Position numbers and translations under genes: made by a program. From NCBI RefSeq assembly GCF_016859285.1, contig NC_053413.1, forward strand, positions 17,937,501 to 18,001,500: a stretch of 64,000 nt of DNA, given 5' to 3'. Of the stretch, positions 1 through 13,510 are shown piece after piece. Under the pieces are notes generated by a model. That model saw only the letters and a program-made list of their open reading frames with translations. It was not told the origin of the DNA and ran no database searches. How positions within the stretch are numbered: the first letter of the stretch is position 1; the number at the start of each line of letters is the position of its first letter. The stretch is from Xiphias gladius. Its lineage: Eukaryota > Chordata > Actinopteri > Istiophoriformes > Xiphiidae.

Positions 1-3000
1 CAGTTTTGGTATCATTCAGCTCATTGTTTTGGTTTTACTGCTTGCAACCTTGAGGTTTTGGTTCATTCACACTGCCTCTCATCAATCAAGCTCTGATAAA
101 CCCACTGTTCTCTACTCAGTCAGCACCCAAAAGCAGACGGACACAGTCAGCCACAAGCTGGTGAACGTAGTGGAGCTTTTAGCAGCTATGGAGCCAGATA
201 TTTTTCTCAGGGACTAATTATTGAACTTTCATTTATCAGTTAGACATAACATGACTCCAACTGAGTGCTGTTGTTCCGTGTCTGCTGGATGTGGGAATGA
301 GAAACCGTTTGCCAACATGTTAAATGTAATTTTAGCTTTTACAAACTGCTATTAATCATCTCCACCAGACATGACCCTAACCTTAACCCATAACCAATAT
401 TTATATTACTGCTTATACTGTACATTCTCAGGGTAATGCAGCTCACAGGGGTTACCTACTGTAATCCATCATTAAATACGTTTTCCTTCACCTCCACTAT
501 CCTGTCTGCAAGTATCAGATGCTACTGTTACAAGTCATAGTTAAAATGAGGCCGAGCACTCAGGGGTTCCCATCTCCCCTTACAACACCTCAACTTGGCT
601 TCAACATCCATGAAATGCTTCTCTTTTCCCTAGACGTCACTTGTATGTCACTATCATACTTAAAACTGTCCATCTTCCCACCTTCTTCCTGCCTTCTCCC
701 CCTCCCGGGCTGATCTAAGACAGAGCCCTGGTCCATTAACACTCAGCTGTCATTCTTCTAATCTATCTCAGCACCCGTTTCAGATGCCACTTCTCCTCGA
801 GTTAAGCTTGAAGAAAACATTCAAAAGGGTGAGTAATTGAAGGTCACATGCCAGTTTAAGAGTCATGCAGCAGTCTGATAGCTCCCAAATACACTTCAGA
901 AGGATCTGCGAGAGTCTTGTGCATCAGCAGGTGTTTTTGTTGTACGATTCTAACAATGACTTTCACAGCTTTCCACTGAGAGAAAAGTGAAATCCCCCAC
1001 TGGGATCTTGGGGAAGTGACAAAAAAAAAAGATGCTCAATTTGCACCCATGCAGCTTCACTTCAGTCAGTTTGAATTCATGTAAGATCTTTTTGTAAAGC
1101 ATAGAAAGACCATGCTCAACAAAAAAGGGAAAAGGTTTAACTGGAAATTTATCATGTAGGCTTTCTAATTCCTTTTTGTCTAAAGTATACCAATAGACGT
1201 CTGTCTCTGACTGTGAAATGTTTGTCTTTGAACTAATCTCCTTCATTCTGAATACCCAATTAGTTACTCATGCCTTTACACTGTCAGCTTCTACCATTTG
1301 TCAAAGGCTTTTTCAGCATTACTGTTTTACCAGTCCACTCCCTCTAATATCCACTATTAGTCCCTGGCATGTAGCTGTGACAACAGATGACTCAGTGGTG
1401 CTGACTTTAGTCTGGATATTACTTTGTCTCATTAAAGACCCTGCCCCTGCAAATAAAGGATGCATGCCCGTATACAAACACTCACAAAAACATATACACA
1501 CATACACAACAGTAGCCATCGGGAATTCTAATTCTGTCTTTTCCTTTCTTGCTTAGTTTCCCTTCTCCTGCACATTGCCTTTATTTTGTAGTTCGTGTCA
1601 AACACATTTATGTCCCCCTGTTTCTGGGGGCAGAAAAATGCAGTCCCTAATAATGGATGGTATGTGTAGTAGCAGGAAAGAGTCCTGATATCAGTGTATG
1701 CAAGTTCAACCCCTGGATTAACAAATTGAGAAGAGTCAATGCATTTTTAATGTTCCCTGTGGGGATACTGGATTGATGGAGTTTTAAAGCAGTAGTAGAA
1801 CACAACAAATATTATATAAACAAGAATATGGGAAATGGAGAGTATTGAACATAATCAAAGTGGGGACATATTATGCAAATTTATTAATGGAATATGAAGA
1901 ACAAGAAACATTTTACCAAGTGCCTATAGAATCAATGCAGAACAAATTGAAAAAAAGAAAAAAAATTGTAAAACAATATGTATGAATTTAAAATTACACA
2001 TTTAAAATATATAACATGTAAAAATGCAAATATATATTTAAAATATATAATTAATTTACCTACTGTGCCATAACTGATTCATGGACTCAACCACATGCAA
2101 AGTCATACAGGCTACATGGCTTTACATATGCGTATGTGTAAACTTCAGCTACATAGGCACTGAGAGGTCATAGAGGTCCCTGCAGAAAATTGGTTGAAAT
2201 GGCAAAGTTAACTTTGCAGTTCAGAAGCATGGCAAAGGTTGAATGTCTCTTTGCTGAATGATGGTGAGTGTATGCATTTTTGAAGGAGTATAATGAGGGA
2301 GACAAACATCCTCAGCTTCATCTGGAAACACAGTTTGATGTGTATAGTCTTGCGTGTTAATTGGTGTGTAATGTTTTTTACGGGGGTACACAGGCAAATG
2401 TCATACTATATCTTACTCAGAAGACCTGGATCTAATATCATATTGGCCATAAGGTTTGGTGCAAGTGGCACTCACGCAGCCTGGTTTCTGTAGCCTGCAA
2501 ATAGCACTTCTTGATTCATGGCGTCTGCAACTGCCACTGCAAATGATTTATTGTTCAATCGCAGGAACACAGAAATCACATTCACAAACAACTGCAAACA
2601 AAAACATCCCTACCTTTAACTAAAGACTTTAGACTGCCCAACAGCTCTTTTTGTATATCAGTACAGTTAGATTTCTGAACAACTCAGAAAATCCACAAAA
2701 TTTAACTTGTCATCAGTATTATTTCTCCATGCAGTTCTACTATTTCAGTGTTGGCCATATTTTTTCTTTTATATCAATTTCTACATCTACACTACATCTT
2801 TCTTTGAAATATAATGTGTCAAATCTGATTTGCCAAACTATAATCCTGACCCTAATATATCAGTATTTTTCAACACCACAGCTGCAAATGAACAGACCTG
2901 CTTCACCCAGCTAGTACTCTTTAAAACTGAAAATTCACACTGATTTGCAACAACAGCTATGGCTGACATATATCCTCATTTCCCACACTCAGAAACCAAG

Positions 3001-6000
3001 ATTTAAAAAAAAAAACTCTAAAAAGCTCTACACGCAAAAGCCAATTTTACACCCAGATGCAGTTTGTCATCAGTCTCTTCTCAGTCTAAATTTGCGGGGG
3101 GGGGGTCCAGCTTAATTCAAAATGAGCAAATTTGAGTAACCTATTTCCATTCGAGTAAAGTTTGTAATACGGACATTTTGGCTGTAATGGAGGTGGACTT
3201 TTATGAAGATTTAAGCAAACAGCTGTCCCAGTTCTGCTCAACTCTATGTCCTTCACTCAGTCACTTTGCTTTTCAGTGCGTTCCTTTTAGGAGACAACTG
3301 GCAGTAAGGGAGAAGAAACAGGCAAGAGGAACGACAAATGAACTGCCACACGGGAGTGATGTGGTCATGAAGGCTTCAAGTGATCACAAGGAAAATAGGG
3401 CCATGACAATTTGTGAAATACAACAGAAAAAACCAACACAAGTTGAATACATTCTCTCCTATATTTTTAAGATACAATTAAATGACTGTTTCCTTTGGGC
3501 CATAATAAATCCTTCTGGACACTATCCAAACGTATCACGTAAACTTGACTTAGGGGGATAATTGGCTTACTGGAATCCATGTAAAAGCTTTAATGTCACC
3601 ATAGCACTGATCTAATCATTCTCAGTAATCAAGCTACACTGTGCAACGGCAGGCTTTAAACTAAATGTATTGATTCTCCTTATTTAATTTTGTTTTACCT
3701 TTTCTGAAAAATCTGACAGCCTTCTCTGATATCGTTGGTGAATGGAGAGTGCTTTGTGCGCCAGTTCCCCCTTAACAATAGATATGCTGCATGATTTGCA
3801 TAGGGTATTTATACTTATCATTCAGCTTAGCAAAGCAGTCTTTTTGTTCATGGTACCACTGTAGACATAGCTGCGATACGTACCCCGTTAAGTGGGAGAC
3901 AAGTAATTCCCCACTGCCCTTTCTTACCAACCAGTCACTCTGATGTTCTAAGGATTACCTCCATCACCTCCATGAAGGGTTGACGGTGCATCCGGCCATG
4001 CCACCAGCTTAGAGGACCTTCCATGCTGAAGTAAATTACACTGTAGAAATGTCTTCTATGACATTCTGCACAATGCACAAACCATGTTCGTCTTAGTTTG
4101 TTCATATATTTAAGAATAATTTGTATTCAATTGATGCATTCATGAGCATTGCCCTTGATATTTCCGGACCATATTTTGTATGCAAAGTTGCACCTCGTGT
4201 TAGCAATTCAATTAAGAGCATATACTTATATATGCTAAATCTATAATTCTGGCATAAAACAGTCACAAGTGACTTGCTAATCAGCTTTTGTGCCTTGAAG
4301 AGATAACATGTCAATCATATTCTTTTTCTGAATTAAATTAGGTGGAGGTGAATCATGTGGAGTAAAGTGAGGCACACACAGGAGATGACTGCATACAACT
4401 AATTTTGTGCACCACAATGAGCCAGGAGGTTATTATGCATTTTCTGCACAAGATGGATAAACTTGGAGCCAAGAAAAAACTTTTAGTTACTGACTGCTAG
4501 CTATATTTTCTCAAAATCTGTTCTATAGTTTTGGATGTAGGGTGAAATTACCTCACCAGCTCAATTTCTTTGATTTGAATCACAGAATATGGGCTGTAAA
4601 CTAAAACTTACTTTATTTCTAACTCCACAGTTTTGAGCCCAACAAAACTTGTACACAAAAACCACAGAGACTCACAAGTACCTCTACTTGAGTTTTGTAA
4701 CCACTCATTGCCAGGTCAGAGACATCAATGGAAAAATTTTCTTGTTTTTCGAACACACTAGAAAACATTTCAGGACTGCGCAGCACATTTTCAGACATCT
4801 TGATGAAGTTCTTTGGTCTACAGTCCAATTTGATTGGCATTGATCTACCCTGCCACCTAACTGAAAAAATATATATATAAATCTCAAAAACTGGAATAAA
4901 GCTCTCCAAATGGAGTTGTTGTAAATGTGCCCTCAGATGAACTTTCCACCGCCCCCTCTTCAGATGCTTGTTTACAGCACAATGGATCCAGAGAGGGGTA
5001 GCAACAAAGACGTTATCGCTTTCATCTTCTGTCTTCGCAGGTATCAAAGTTACATGGAGGCCAGCATGCCATTCAGCAGTACCTGCACATTAAAGGAGGC
5101 GGTTTTGACATGAAACAAAGGGCACAGCGACACTTGTTATAAAAATGTATGCGGATGAGGAATAAATAGCAGTAAATTAGATGTTTGGCTGTGGGAAAGT
5201 GGTGGAACTGTTTCAATCCTGTGTGTTTGTCTATCTGATTTTTATTATGCAGCTGGCTCATTACCACCCCTCTTGTTCCGTTGTCATTGCCAAAGACCAC
5301 ATAAAGATATTAGGAGATTAGCATAATGAAGATCTCTCCAATAACTGACTAATTGTGTGTAAACACTGCTCTTACAGGAGCACTTCTATGTGAGGACCTG
5401 TATAGAGGTTATATCTAAGGAGATAGTTCAAATAACCAAAGAGAAAGTGAAAATGCATTCAAACCCCAGAGAATTAAGCTCAGAAACTCTGTCTTTCACT
5501 TATCTATCAGCTCCATCTCTCATTAATATGCTAACAAGCTTTGAAAACACCATCTAATCACTTCATAGGTTGCAGTGATAGTGGAAATGATCAAAAAATC
5601 AGGAAGTTTCAGGTCATTTGAGCTCCTTCATTAACTGTACCACCAGGCCACAGCAATAGTGAGATGATGAAGAGTCTCCACTTTGTAAACCAGAACAGTG
5701 AGGATAGTGTCAATACCAGTAGTTGAAAAAAAAAAATACATCTGCTCACCTAATCTATCTACGTGCTGAGGAAAGACTGTGTGATGCAGCCTACCCACCT
5801 AGGTGTGTTTTCTTTTTTTTTTTTACGTGATTTTTATTTTTAATATACCAATACATGTCCTACCCTTTTAATTTACACTTCACATAACAAAAAAAAACAG
5901 ATATGTGCAATCCTACTGATGACCAGACCCACAAAAAACACATCTTTACCAAATACTCGAGACAAGCAAGATCAACTTAATCATCTTAATATCTTCTTAC

Positions 6001-7738
6001 CTGGTGTACATAAAACATGAATTAACCTAAACGTAAATCCAACACATCAACTACAGCCCTTTCATCCACAAACAATTAAACATCTTATTCAAAGCACAAC
6101 AATGTTGGCCTCATTGTTTTCATCCTGTTTTACACCCTGATGCTCAGATTACCATTTAAAAAGTCAGAAATGTAATGTACTCACAGCTTGTAGTACTTTT
6201 CATTCTCAAATGATATGTTTTCCTTTTGTAAGTGGATCCGCAATTTTCAAGTATGAGTTTCTTACGGTAAATAAATTTGATAAGGATAAAAGAATAATCT
6301 AACTTCTTACCTCACCGTGTAACTGTGTAGTATATATTGGAAAATATAGATTGATCACTTACATTTGTTGAAATTTGAAGTTTCACCCCTAATATCACCC
6401 CTAATATATCCGATAACCTATCTTGAACTGACATCATGAGTAATCGTATTTTCTTTTAGGATATTTAGTTGAGATTTGATTTGAGCATGAGGGAATTATC
6501 CTTGTTACAAATGTGTCATCACAGTTGATGAAAAATTAATGCAGGGATTCATCCTAATATTCCAATCCTTCATTTAATTAGAAGCTTCTCTTCATAATTT
6601 CTGCAGTCAGATGAAGAATGAAGCTCAGACCCACTGTGATACGGGGGGGGCTGGGCACAGCCTGGATGCTGGCTGCTGTCTGGTCAAAATCTGCAGTTTT
6701 AGTGATATTCATAACATCATCTGAAGGATTTGTTGTACCTCTGTGGGTTTGGAAAACCATAATTTCTGAAACAACTGATGAATGAAAAAATGCATGGTGG
6801 CCGATGTGAAACAAGGTTGTTTTTCCCAGGTTCTGACAAAAAAGACTTGGGTGTTGCCTTAACTGCCTTTGATTTTCACCTTGGGGTGCTTATAATACTG
6901 TGGCTCATTGGTAAACACATGCAAATATTTTTTTAAACCTGCATTATGCAATTTTTTTAAAATCTATTTCGTGCTGTTTTCATGCTTTTTTTTTTAAATA
7001 TATATATAACTTAGCTTCATTTGTTCCCAGTCTGGTGTAATAGCTACTTCTAATAATACTGTTATGCCTTTGATTCTATTTAACACTTGCAGTTGTTGAA
7101 AGAACAGTAGGTTGTGTCAAGAAATTAAAAATACATTGTTATCATAATCAGTGGAGAGTATGCATCTTTTATTAGATGCTGGTTTACGATCCATTTAATT
7201 ATCTCCCTTTTCAAATGAGATCACCAGGGGGCAATCACCTCTGACCATATATAATAAGTTTGCTTGTTTCTATTCCGTGATAACCAGAATGCTGAGCAAT
7301 CAGCATTTTGACAAATGGTCAATCTACGGAAGACTGCATTCTTTCTACAGTACCCATGAGGGGCTAAGGCTCACTGATCTAGCTGAGCCTCTGACTCTGG
7401 AACATCACTGGTAATTTGTATTCATCTGTCATGTAATGCTGCTTTGTTTGCTATATAGGGATGTTCAATAACTAAGGCATCACCTGCAGGTCACCCGCTG
7501 TTTTCGAGTAGCTATATTCTATGTCGAGGTACACCCAGACGATGATGCACATCGGTACATCTCTCTCCAAATACAGGGTTGTGTTTGATTGAGGCAGAAA
7601 TCACTGGATCAGGCGGTAGATGACAGAGCACCCACTGTAGCGCACTTCAAGAGCCAGTAAGCTAATAAGCGCTGCTTTGCGGTCACATGATTTCCACTTG
7701 AGATACAAAAAAATCTAATTTTTCAGAGAAATTTATCA
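1..7738. other. Non-coding, AT-rich flank with no supported gene
   Basis: No open frame here resembles a protein family I know, and no chain of exons with matching splice phases could be built. The longest open frames are 142 codons (4619-5047, minus) and 127 codons (3178-3561, plus). Both are ordinary in composition and one runs through an AT repeat, so chance is the simplest explanation. Homopolymers occur, for example G-rich near 3097 and T-rich near 5815. The stretch could be intergenic DNA or a very long intron of a gene outside the window. Confidence 0.6.
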
Positions 7739-8160
7739 AAAACAATTAGATGGATGGATGAAATTTGGTACACACATTCATGTCCCCTTGAACGAATAGT
7801 AATATATTTGGTCGCCCCTTAACTTCATTAACTTCTCATCTAGCGCTACCATTAGGTCAAAAATAATAATAATAAGAAGAATATTGCTGCCCACTTTGGT
7901 TTATGATCAAATACTGTGCTACAAAACCAATGACATTCTCATCAGTTTCAGCTGTTCTTTGTGTTTAGCGCTGATTAGCAATGCTAGCATGCTAACATTC
8001 TAAACTTACATGGTAAACATTATACCTGCTCAGGTTAGCATGTTAGCGTTGTTACTCAACGTTAGCTTGCGGATGTTAACATCTAGCTTGGAGCACTGCT
8101 GTGCTCTATTACAGCCTCCTGGAGCCGCTAGCATGGCTGTAGACTCTTAGTCCTGTTACA
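7739..8160 (+). repeat. Dispersed percomorph repeat, copy A
   Basis: The segment contains a phrase close to ATGAAATTTGGTACACACAT, then a 'catctagcgctaccat' block, then a GCTAGCATGCTAAC-rich block, and ends near 'gctagcatggctgtagactc'. The same order of blocks recurs at about 10,250-10,705. I recognise this arrangement as a very common non-coding repeat of spiny-rayed fishes, probably a non-autonomous DNA transposon, but cannot assign a family name without a repeat library. No coding capacity is visible. Confidence 0.65.
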
Positions 8161-8514
8161 CACTTGACGTGTTTTACAACCTGCATCCCGCTGTATCACT
8201 GAAGTTTGATGCATTTACAAAAATGTGCCTCGAGCAATGTTCTTCTGATCAACCCAAGGAAGATTTGAATACTGTGAAAACTCAGTTGAAAGTTTAATAG
8301 TAACGCACTGAGAGGTGTTTTAATTATTTAGTCCACCCCAATTATATCAATTAAGCTGGGCTAAACAGCAGAAACGCCTCTCTGTTTAACACAATGCAGT
8401 TCAACAGCAACACAAAATACATCCTCCAAAATGATCATAACACTGAATTAACACCTCTCTGAAAAAGTGTCAACAGAAACTGAACATAATTTTCATTCAG
8501 GTAGGATTTATTGC

Positions 8515-8575
8515 AGGTCTGTTGTATTACACTGCATTAGTTTGACCTAGGTGTACCTAATAAACTGCCAACTGT
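8515..8575 (+). repeat. Short dispersed-repeat fragment
   Basis: The phrase 'gtttgacctaggtgtaccta' followed by 'ataaactgcc' resembles the end of a widespread fish transposon remnant that usually reads 'ggtgtacctaataaagtggcc'. Only about 60 bases are recognisable. The family is uncertain. Confidence 0.3.
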
Positions 8576-10249
8576 ATATGATGTTTAGTATTTGCCTCTA
8601 AACTCCTTTTTATTTGAATTCTATATTTTGAATTCATTTGTGTTATTTTTCAGCTCACCTGTGTGTTTGGCCAGGGAATTGAGAAAAGTGCTTTAGCAGA
8701 GCCAGCTCAGTTTGAACTTGTGGTTGAGATATGGTTTCCATTACTTTCATCGATAAGGTTGCTACCTATTTTTAGCTGTAAAGATGAGCTACATAGGCAG
8801 TCAGAATAGAAAATCCTGTTCAGTGTGATATCAAATAACACTCTGGGTAATTTTCAGAGGGACTGTTTTCAGTTATGGAGCTGCTGAGAAAAAAAATCAA
8901 TTATTTATAGAATTGCCTCGTCTCCCAGTCTAATCCAGCAGTTGAACTGTGTAAAATGTGTAAAATGCTGTATGTATTCTCTTTGGATATGTGATTATTT
9001 TTTAATTGTGAAAGATCATCCCCGCCCTTTTTAATAATTAATATTGAAATTTTAATATTCAAAAGACTATTCAGCAAACTGTTCTACTACGCACTTAATG
9101 TAAGCTTAATGAGAGCTACGTGGGGTTTGTGGTTATTTGTGGTTCTATGTATTTGTACATTATATACAAGGATAATAATAAAAACAAAACTGCCCAAAAG
9201 CAGCACGCAAACAGAAAAATAGTGCAGTGCGCCATGAGGGAGAGTGGTTTCCTTAATCCAGTTCATCCAGGTTTCAGTGTAAAGCCACAGCTCAGCCAAA
9301 GTTTACCCTCACTCACCTCCGACTCTCTCTTTGCCTTTTCAATGTGAAATGTCACATAAACAAGCTTAAAATGATCTCTATTCAAAAGTTGTCCCAGTTT
9401 CACATGAGAATTTGTGTCCGAGTTCATTCAGTGTGGGTTCTCCACTGCATTTTCTCATTTGTTGGCTATGCGCTCCTTTCTGACTGTTAAGTCTAAAAGA
9501 TCTGTGTTCTGTATGTTGGTGAAAATAGGTCATTATTTATGCCGGCCCATCAATAAACTTATGTCACCACTCAATTTTGAATGTGCATATCAATTTTTGA
9601 CCTTTTTCAAGTACTTTACAAGCCCAATTACCAAACCAAGGACCTGACATGAAATCTCAGCAACAGCTGGAGTTTTACATAACAATAACACTATCTTTCC
9701 TGCCACATTGTGAACTAACATTGAATAATTATCATGTGCAATATTACCATTAATCATGCATGCCACTTGTGTTTTCTGACACTATTTCCCGAGTGGTGTA
9801 ATTGAATAACCTCTCATGCATCTGTTCAGTGCCACTAAGTGCATACTCAGTGACTGTGAATGGCCTTTTTAGCGCTTTTTAATGCACTACAAACAATGCC
9901 CAAAGAGAAATGGCAATCATAAAGCCCTGGGGTTTGACTTCACATGAAACAAGCAGCCCAGTTTTGTTCACAATTAACAGTAGACATTTCAATATTGCTG
10001 ACAGTCAGTTATTTGTATAATCAGTAACATCATATTAGTCCAGTGGGAAGCGTTTGGTGAAAAAACTGCATATGCTTCCAAAATGATTTACTATGTTACC
10101 CTGACTGTGACCTTTATTCTAACCCAAAAAGTAACGTTGGCTTTAGTTTTAACTTTAAGCACAAATCTTAGCTGGACCTATTTCAAAAATTATCATTAAT
10201 CCTTAAAATACATGCTGTGTCTCCAGGGATGGCGATCATGGTCTGTCAG
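8576..10249. other. Non-coding spacer between the two repeat copies
   Basis: No gene is supported. The part from about 9720 to 9980 has balanced, non-repetitive sequence with several homeodomain-like TAAT cores and would be a reasonable place to look for a conserved non-coding element. This is only an impression, since conservation cannot be seen from one sequence. Confidence 0.4.
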
Positions 10250-10705
10250 TCAGGCGGTCCACCACTCTGGTCCAGACTGAAATATCTCAACAACTCTTAC
10301 ATCAAATGAAATAAAATTTTGTGAAGGCATTCATGGTCCCCAGAGGATGAATTGTACTGACTTTGTTGATCCCCTGACTTTTTATATAGTGGCACCAAAA
10401 AGTTGACATTTTTGTTTTTTTTGTGTAAATGTCTCAACAGCTATTGGGTGGGTTGTAATCAAATTTTGTGCACTGCAACACTACTTTCGCATCACTCTCA
10501 GCTGTCACTTGGGTTTAGCGCTAAATAGTAAATGCTAGCATGCTAACATGCTAAACTAAGATGGTGAACATGTTAATCATTATACCTGCTAAATATCAGC
10601 ATGCTAGCATTGTCACCGAGCATTTTAGTAGGCTGACATTGGCATTTAGTTCAAAACACTGCTGTGCCTAAGTACAGCCTGGCAGAGCCGCCAATGTGAC
10701 TGCAC
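10250..10705 (+). repeat. Dispersed percomorph repeat, copy B
   Basis: This copy carries 'catggtccccagaggatgaa', then 'gatcccctgactttt', then a GCTAGCATGCTAACATGC block and 'gctgtgcctaagtacagcct'. It is collinear with copy A at 7739-8160 and in the same orientation. It retains 5' blocks that are degraded in copy A, so the two are probably independent insertions rather than a recent local duplication. No coding capacity. Confidence 0.65.
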
Positions 10706-13015
10706 ATTTTAATGTTGTTTTTTACATTATTGTGAACATCGCCTGAAAATTTTCAGCGAAAGATGTAACAATCATTGAGCTATGTGAATAAAGTGAGCCT
10801 AGATATTTGGATGTTCATCCTCAAAAAAGTATTTATATCTACCTATATAAAATCGTATTTCAAAACAAACTGCGGTAAACCTGGGAATCAGAAATTACAT
10901 TATTAATTATTCATATAATCATTAAGACTCCTAACAAGAGCAGAGCTTTAAAAATGCCAAAAAATTACTATACCTTTGCTCCTACATGACTTTAGAAATG
11001 ATTTCGGGTAGACAGATTAAGCAACATATTTGTCGCACTTTTATTTTGTTTTTGTTTATTTCTTTGTTTTGTTTTATTGTTTTGCATGTATTATACAAAC
11101 ATCATGTAATATACATCTGGGACAGAAAGCAGAGAATCCAACAGACTCTGTAGCAGAGGTGTTTGTCCGTACAGATACATGTCTCTATTTTGTGATCATG
11201 GCAAATTGCCCGATGGTGAATCAGGTCCCTAATTGAGAGAAGAATTCGATTAAATGTGAATGATCCCCTGCAGTTTCATCAACAAAACTGTTGTTCATGT
11301 ATTTATCCTCCACATCCTCAGAACACTGTGGCGACACTGTGGACTTTTGTATTTGACTGTGCAAGCTTGGTGAATGTGTCTGTGTGTAATTGCAGTAATC
11401 TGCCTAGTGTAGAAGAAAAATGCTTCTGTTCCGCTATGCTGTACAATTCTCTAAGGTATGGCAACGAACTGGATTTGCATATGCTGCAGATCATCCAGTC
11501 ATTACTAAAGGCAGATTGGCGTGAAAATTGTTGACACACAGACAGAAGCTGACAGGGGGTTTGACAGAGTCAAACGTATTTCCAACTGATTAGAAGTGCA
11601 ACAAACAAGAGCTGAACTGAAATAAACTACAGGCTCAGGGTAGGATTGAACTTTAAAGCTTAGCTAAGACCTCGAAACTCTGAGAGAGTAGGATCAAATA
11701 GATTATAGATAGAGAGTGGGGAGAAAGTTGGATTGACATTTGCTCCAGATTATCCTGTTATCACAGTAGAAGTGTTTCATGGAGTTTGCCTCTAGTGTTA
11801 AACCGAGTTAGGGCTCCGATCGCTGATGCTGTAATCCAGCCTCTGCATCACATCACACACACCGAGCGTCTAGTAATTAACCCGATGCCCAGTTGGCATT
11901 TTGGAGCAAGGGGATTTTAAATACTACAACTCATATTGTCACGATGACACTTTTTCACTACAACTGCTGGGCTTTGCTGGAAATCCACACAAAGTTGAAC
12001 GGAAGGTTTGTTTTTATTAGGAAATTATGTCACTATTCACACCTCCATCAAACTCCCAGACACGTGCACAAACACCCAGAAGTACACACACAGTGATGAC
12101 AAGTTTTATTTTTCGTAATATTAATATTATATCCTTTGTGGTTTTCGGCACACACAGAGATGCTGAGCTCACCCAGCATGCCGCAATAACACCTCTGATC
12201 TCAGACAGCCTGCTGAATAAACATTATTTTCAAGTAAAAAATTTTACACCCACATTAAAAGCTGAAGCCTCACAACTTGTGAAATGTTTTGCAACATTTC
12301 ACAAGTTGAAAGTCAGACTGAATAGCAGAAGAGCGAGCGAGCGCAGAGGGTATGAGTCAGTGCTTTCATTTCAAAGCCTTAAATAAATCCTTGAACTAAA
12401 ATTCAGATTAATTCTCGATGGATTAATAGTTGTACCTGTGGGTTTTATGAAGATCCGTTCTCTCACAGGTATTCATATCAAGGTCTTAAAACCTAATTTT
12501 TTGAATGGTACATTCCCGAGAGGAGGGCAAAATTGTTAATCTAAACCTGTATTTCATTCAGGCAAGTCAATTAAAAAACTGAATTTTAGTCATGTTGAAG
12601 GTCCAGAAAGAGTGGAGATGGGAATTGGAGGGAGGGGGGTGGCAAAAGCAGAGAGACAAGACAAGCAGTGATGCAGGAGGCAGATATTAGACACAGAGAC
12701 ATGCAACAGTGTAAAAATAAGAAGACGAAACTATTAAACATGTAGCAGAAAATGCGCAAAAACGAGGGAAAGAATCATGCAAAGGGTATGAGCAACATTT
12801 TGAATGTTGTGAGGAATATTAAAAAGACAATGTTGATCAATTTCTGCCCTCTGCTGGACACTGGTCTCACCCTCAGTGAAAGCCATTCATTCATCACACC
12901 GCATATTCACATTTCATTTCTTTAGACAAATAACCTGATGTTGTTTTCAGACTTTTTTTTTCCCCCCAGCCGATGGTCTTTTTAGGATTATGGTAATACT
13001 GTATGTATTACTTCA
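10706..13015. other. Non-coding stretch with a perfect hairpin
   Basis: No gene is supported. Open frames of 60-119 codons at 11,030-12,386 have no recognisable similarity. The only structure that stands out is the 16-bp inverted repeat at 12,273-12,308, listed separately. Confidence 0.5.
12273..12308. repeat. Perfect 16-bp inverted repeat, 4-nt loop
   Basis: The arm CAACTTGTGAAATGTT (12,273-12,288) is exactly reverse-complementary to 12,293-12,308, separated by TTGC. It could form a short hairpin or cruciform. At this size it may be chance, a small transposon remnant or a template-switch scar. Confidence 0.8.
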
Positions 13016-13126
13016 GTCCTTCAGTCGGTGCCGTTCCGTCGGGACAGCGGAGGCAAGCACCACACCGCGGCGGAACCGGTATCTCTCCTGTCATCTCGTA
13101 ACAGATGTAAGGAGATCTGATATTGC

Positions 13127-13148
13127 TTTTTTTTTTTTTTTTTTTTTT
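13127..13148. repeat. Poly-T tract of 22
   Basis: A 22-base run of T interrupts the CpG-rich patch. It may be a simple homopolymer or the tail of a minus-strand retroposed insertion, but I see no element body next to it. Confidence 0.85.
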
Positions 13149-13421
13149 GGATGTATCCTATCACTTACTGCCCACTTGCGGCCGCAGTAGGCCACTGTCT
13201 CTGGAAGTTAGTTTGACTACCAGCCTTTTTGTCCCCATCGCTTCTGTCAAGTCTCGTGTGCGTGGGCACGGGCGCGTCCCACTGACAAAGGCGGGGGCTT
13301 GTCAAGCGGAGAGGGCAGCGGGAGACTTTTGGACGCGTGCGCAGGCGCACTGTGCACAAAGCCTCGGGCTCTTTGGACGGACAAGTGGCCTCGTCCAGCT
13401 GCCCCCCTTGACTCGGCTTCC

Positions 13422-13448
13422 ACCCGTTCTGAGATCATCAGAACGGGT
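13422..13448. repeat. Perfect 11-bp inverted repeat, 5-nt loop
   Basis: ACCCGTTCTGA (13,422-13,432) and its exact reverse complement (13,438-13,448) flank GATCA. It lies at the edge of the CpG-rich patch. A small stem or dyad binding site is possible. Confidence 0.75.
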
Positions 13449-13510
13449 ATAACGATGTATAACATCATGATTGTTATACACATGCGCAGATGTGTGCGTG
13501 GCAACTGTAC

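Larger units (their letters stand above)
13016..13510. promoter_or_regulatory. Isolated CpG-rich patch, possible promoter
   Basis: Within an otherwise AT-rich region these 500 bases are rich in CG dinucleotides and contain 'gcgtgcgcaggcgcac' near 13,335-13,350, close to the palindromic NRF-1 consensus. No convincing start codon and exon could be identified on either strand, although several overlapping open frames exist because stops are rare in GC-rich DNA. It could be the promoter and non-coding first exon of a gene extending beyond the window, a distal regulatory CpG island, or a GC-rich repeat. Confidence 0.4.

Noticed and set aside
365-395. Telomere-like 'ccctaaccttaaccc'
   Set aside because: It is a single imperfect occurrence of a few units, common by chance or as a minor interstitial motif.
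3178-3561. 127-codon open frame on the plus strand
   Set aside because: Unrecognised, with no exon neighbours. The length is compatible with chance in a 64-kb six-frame scan.
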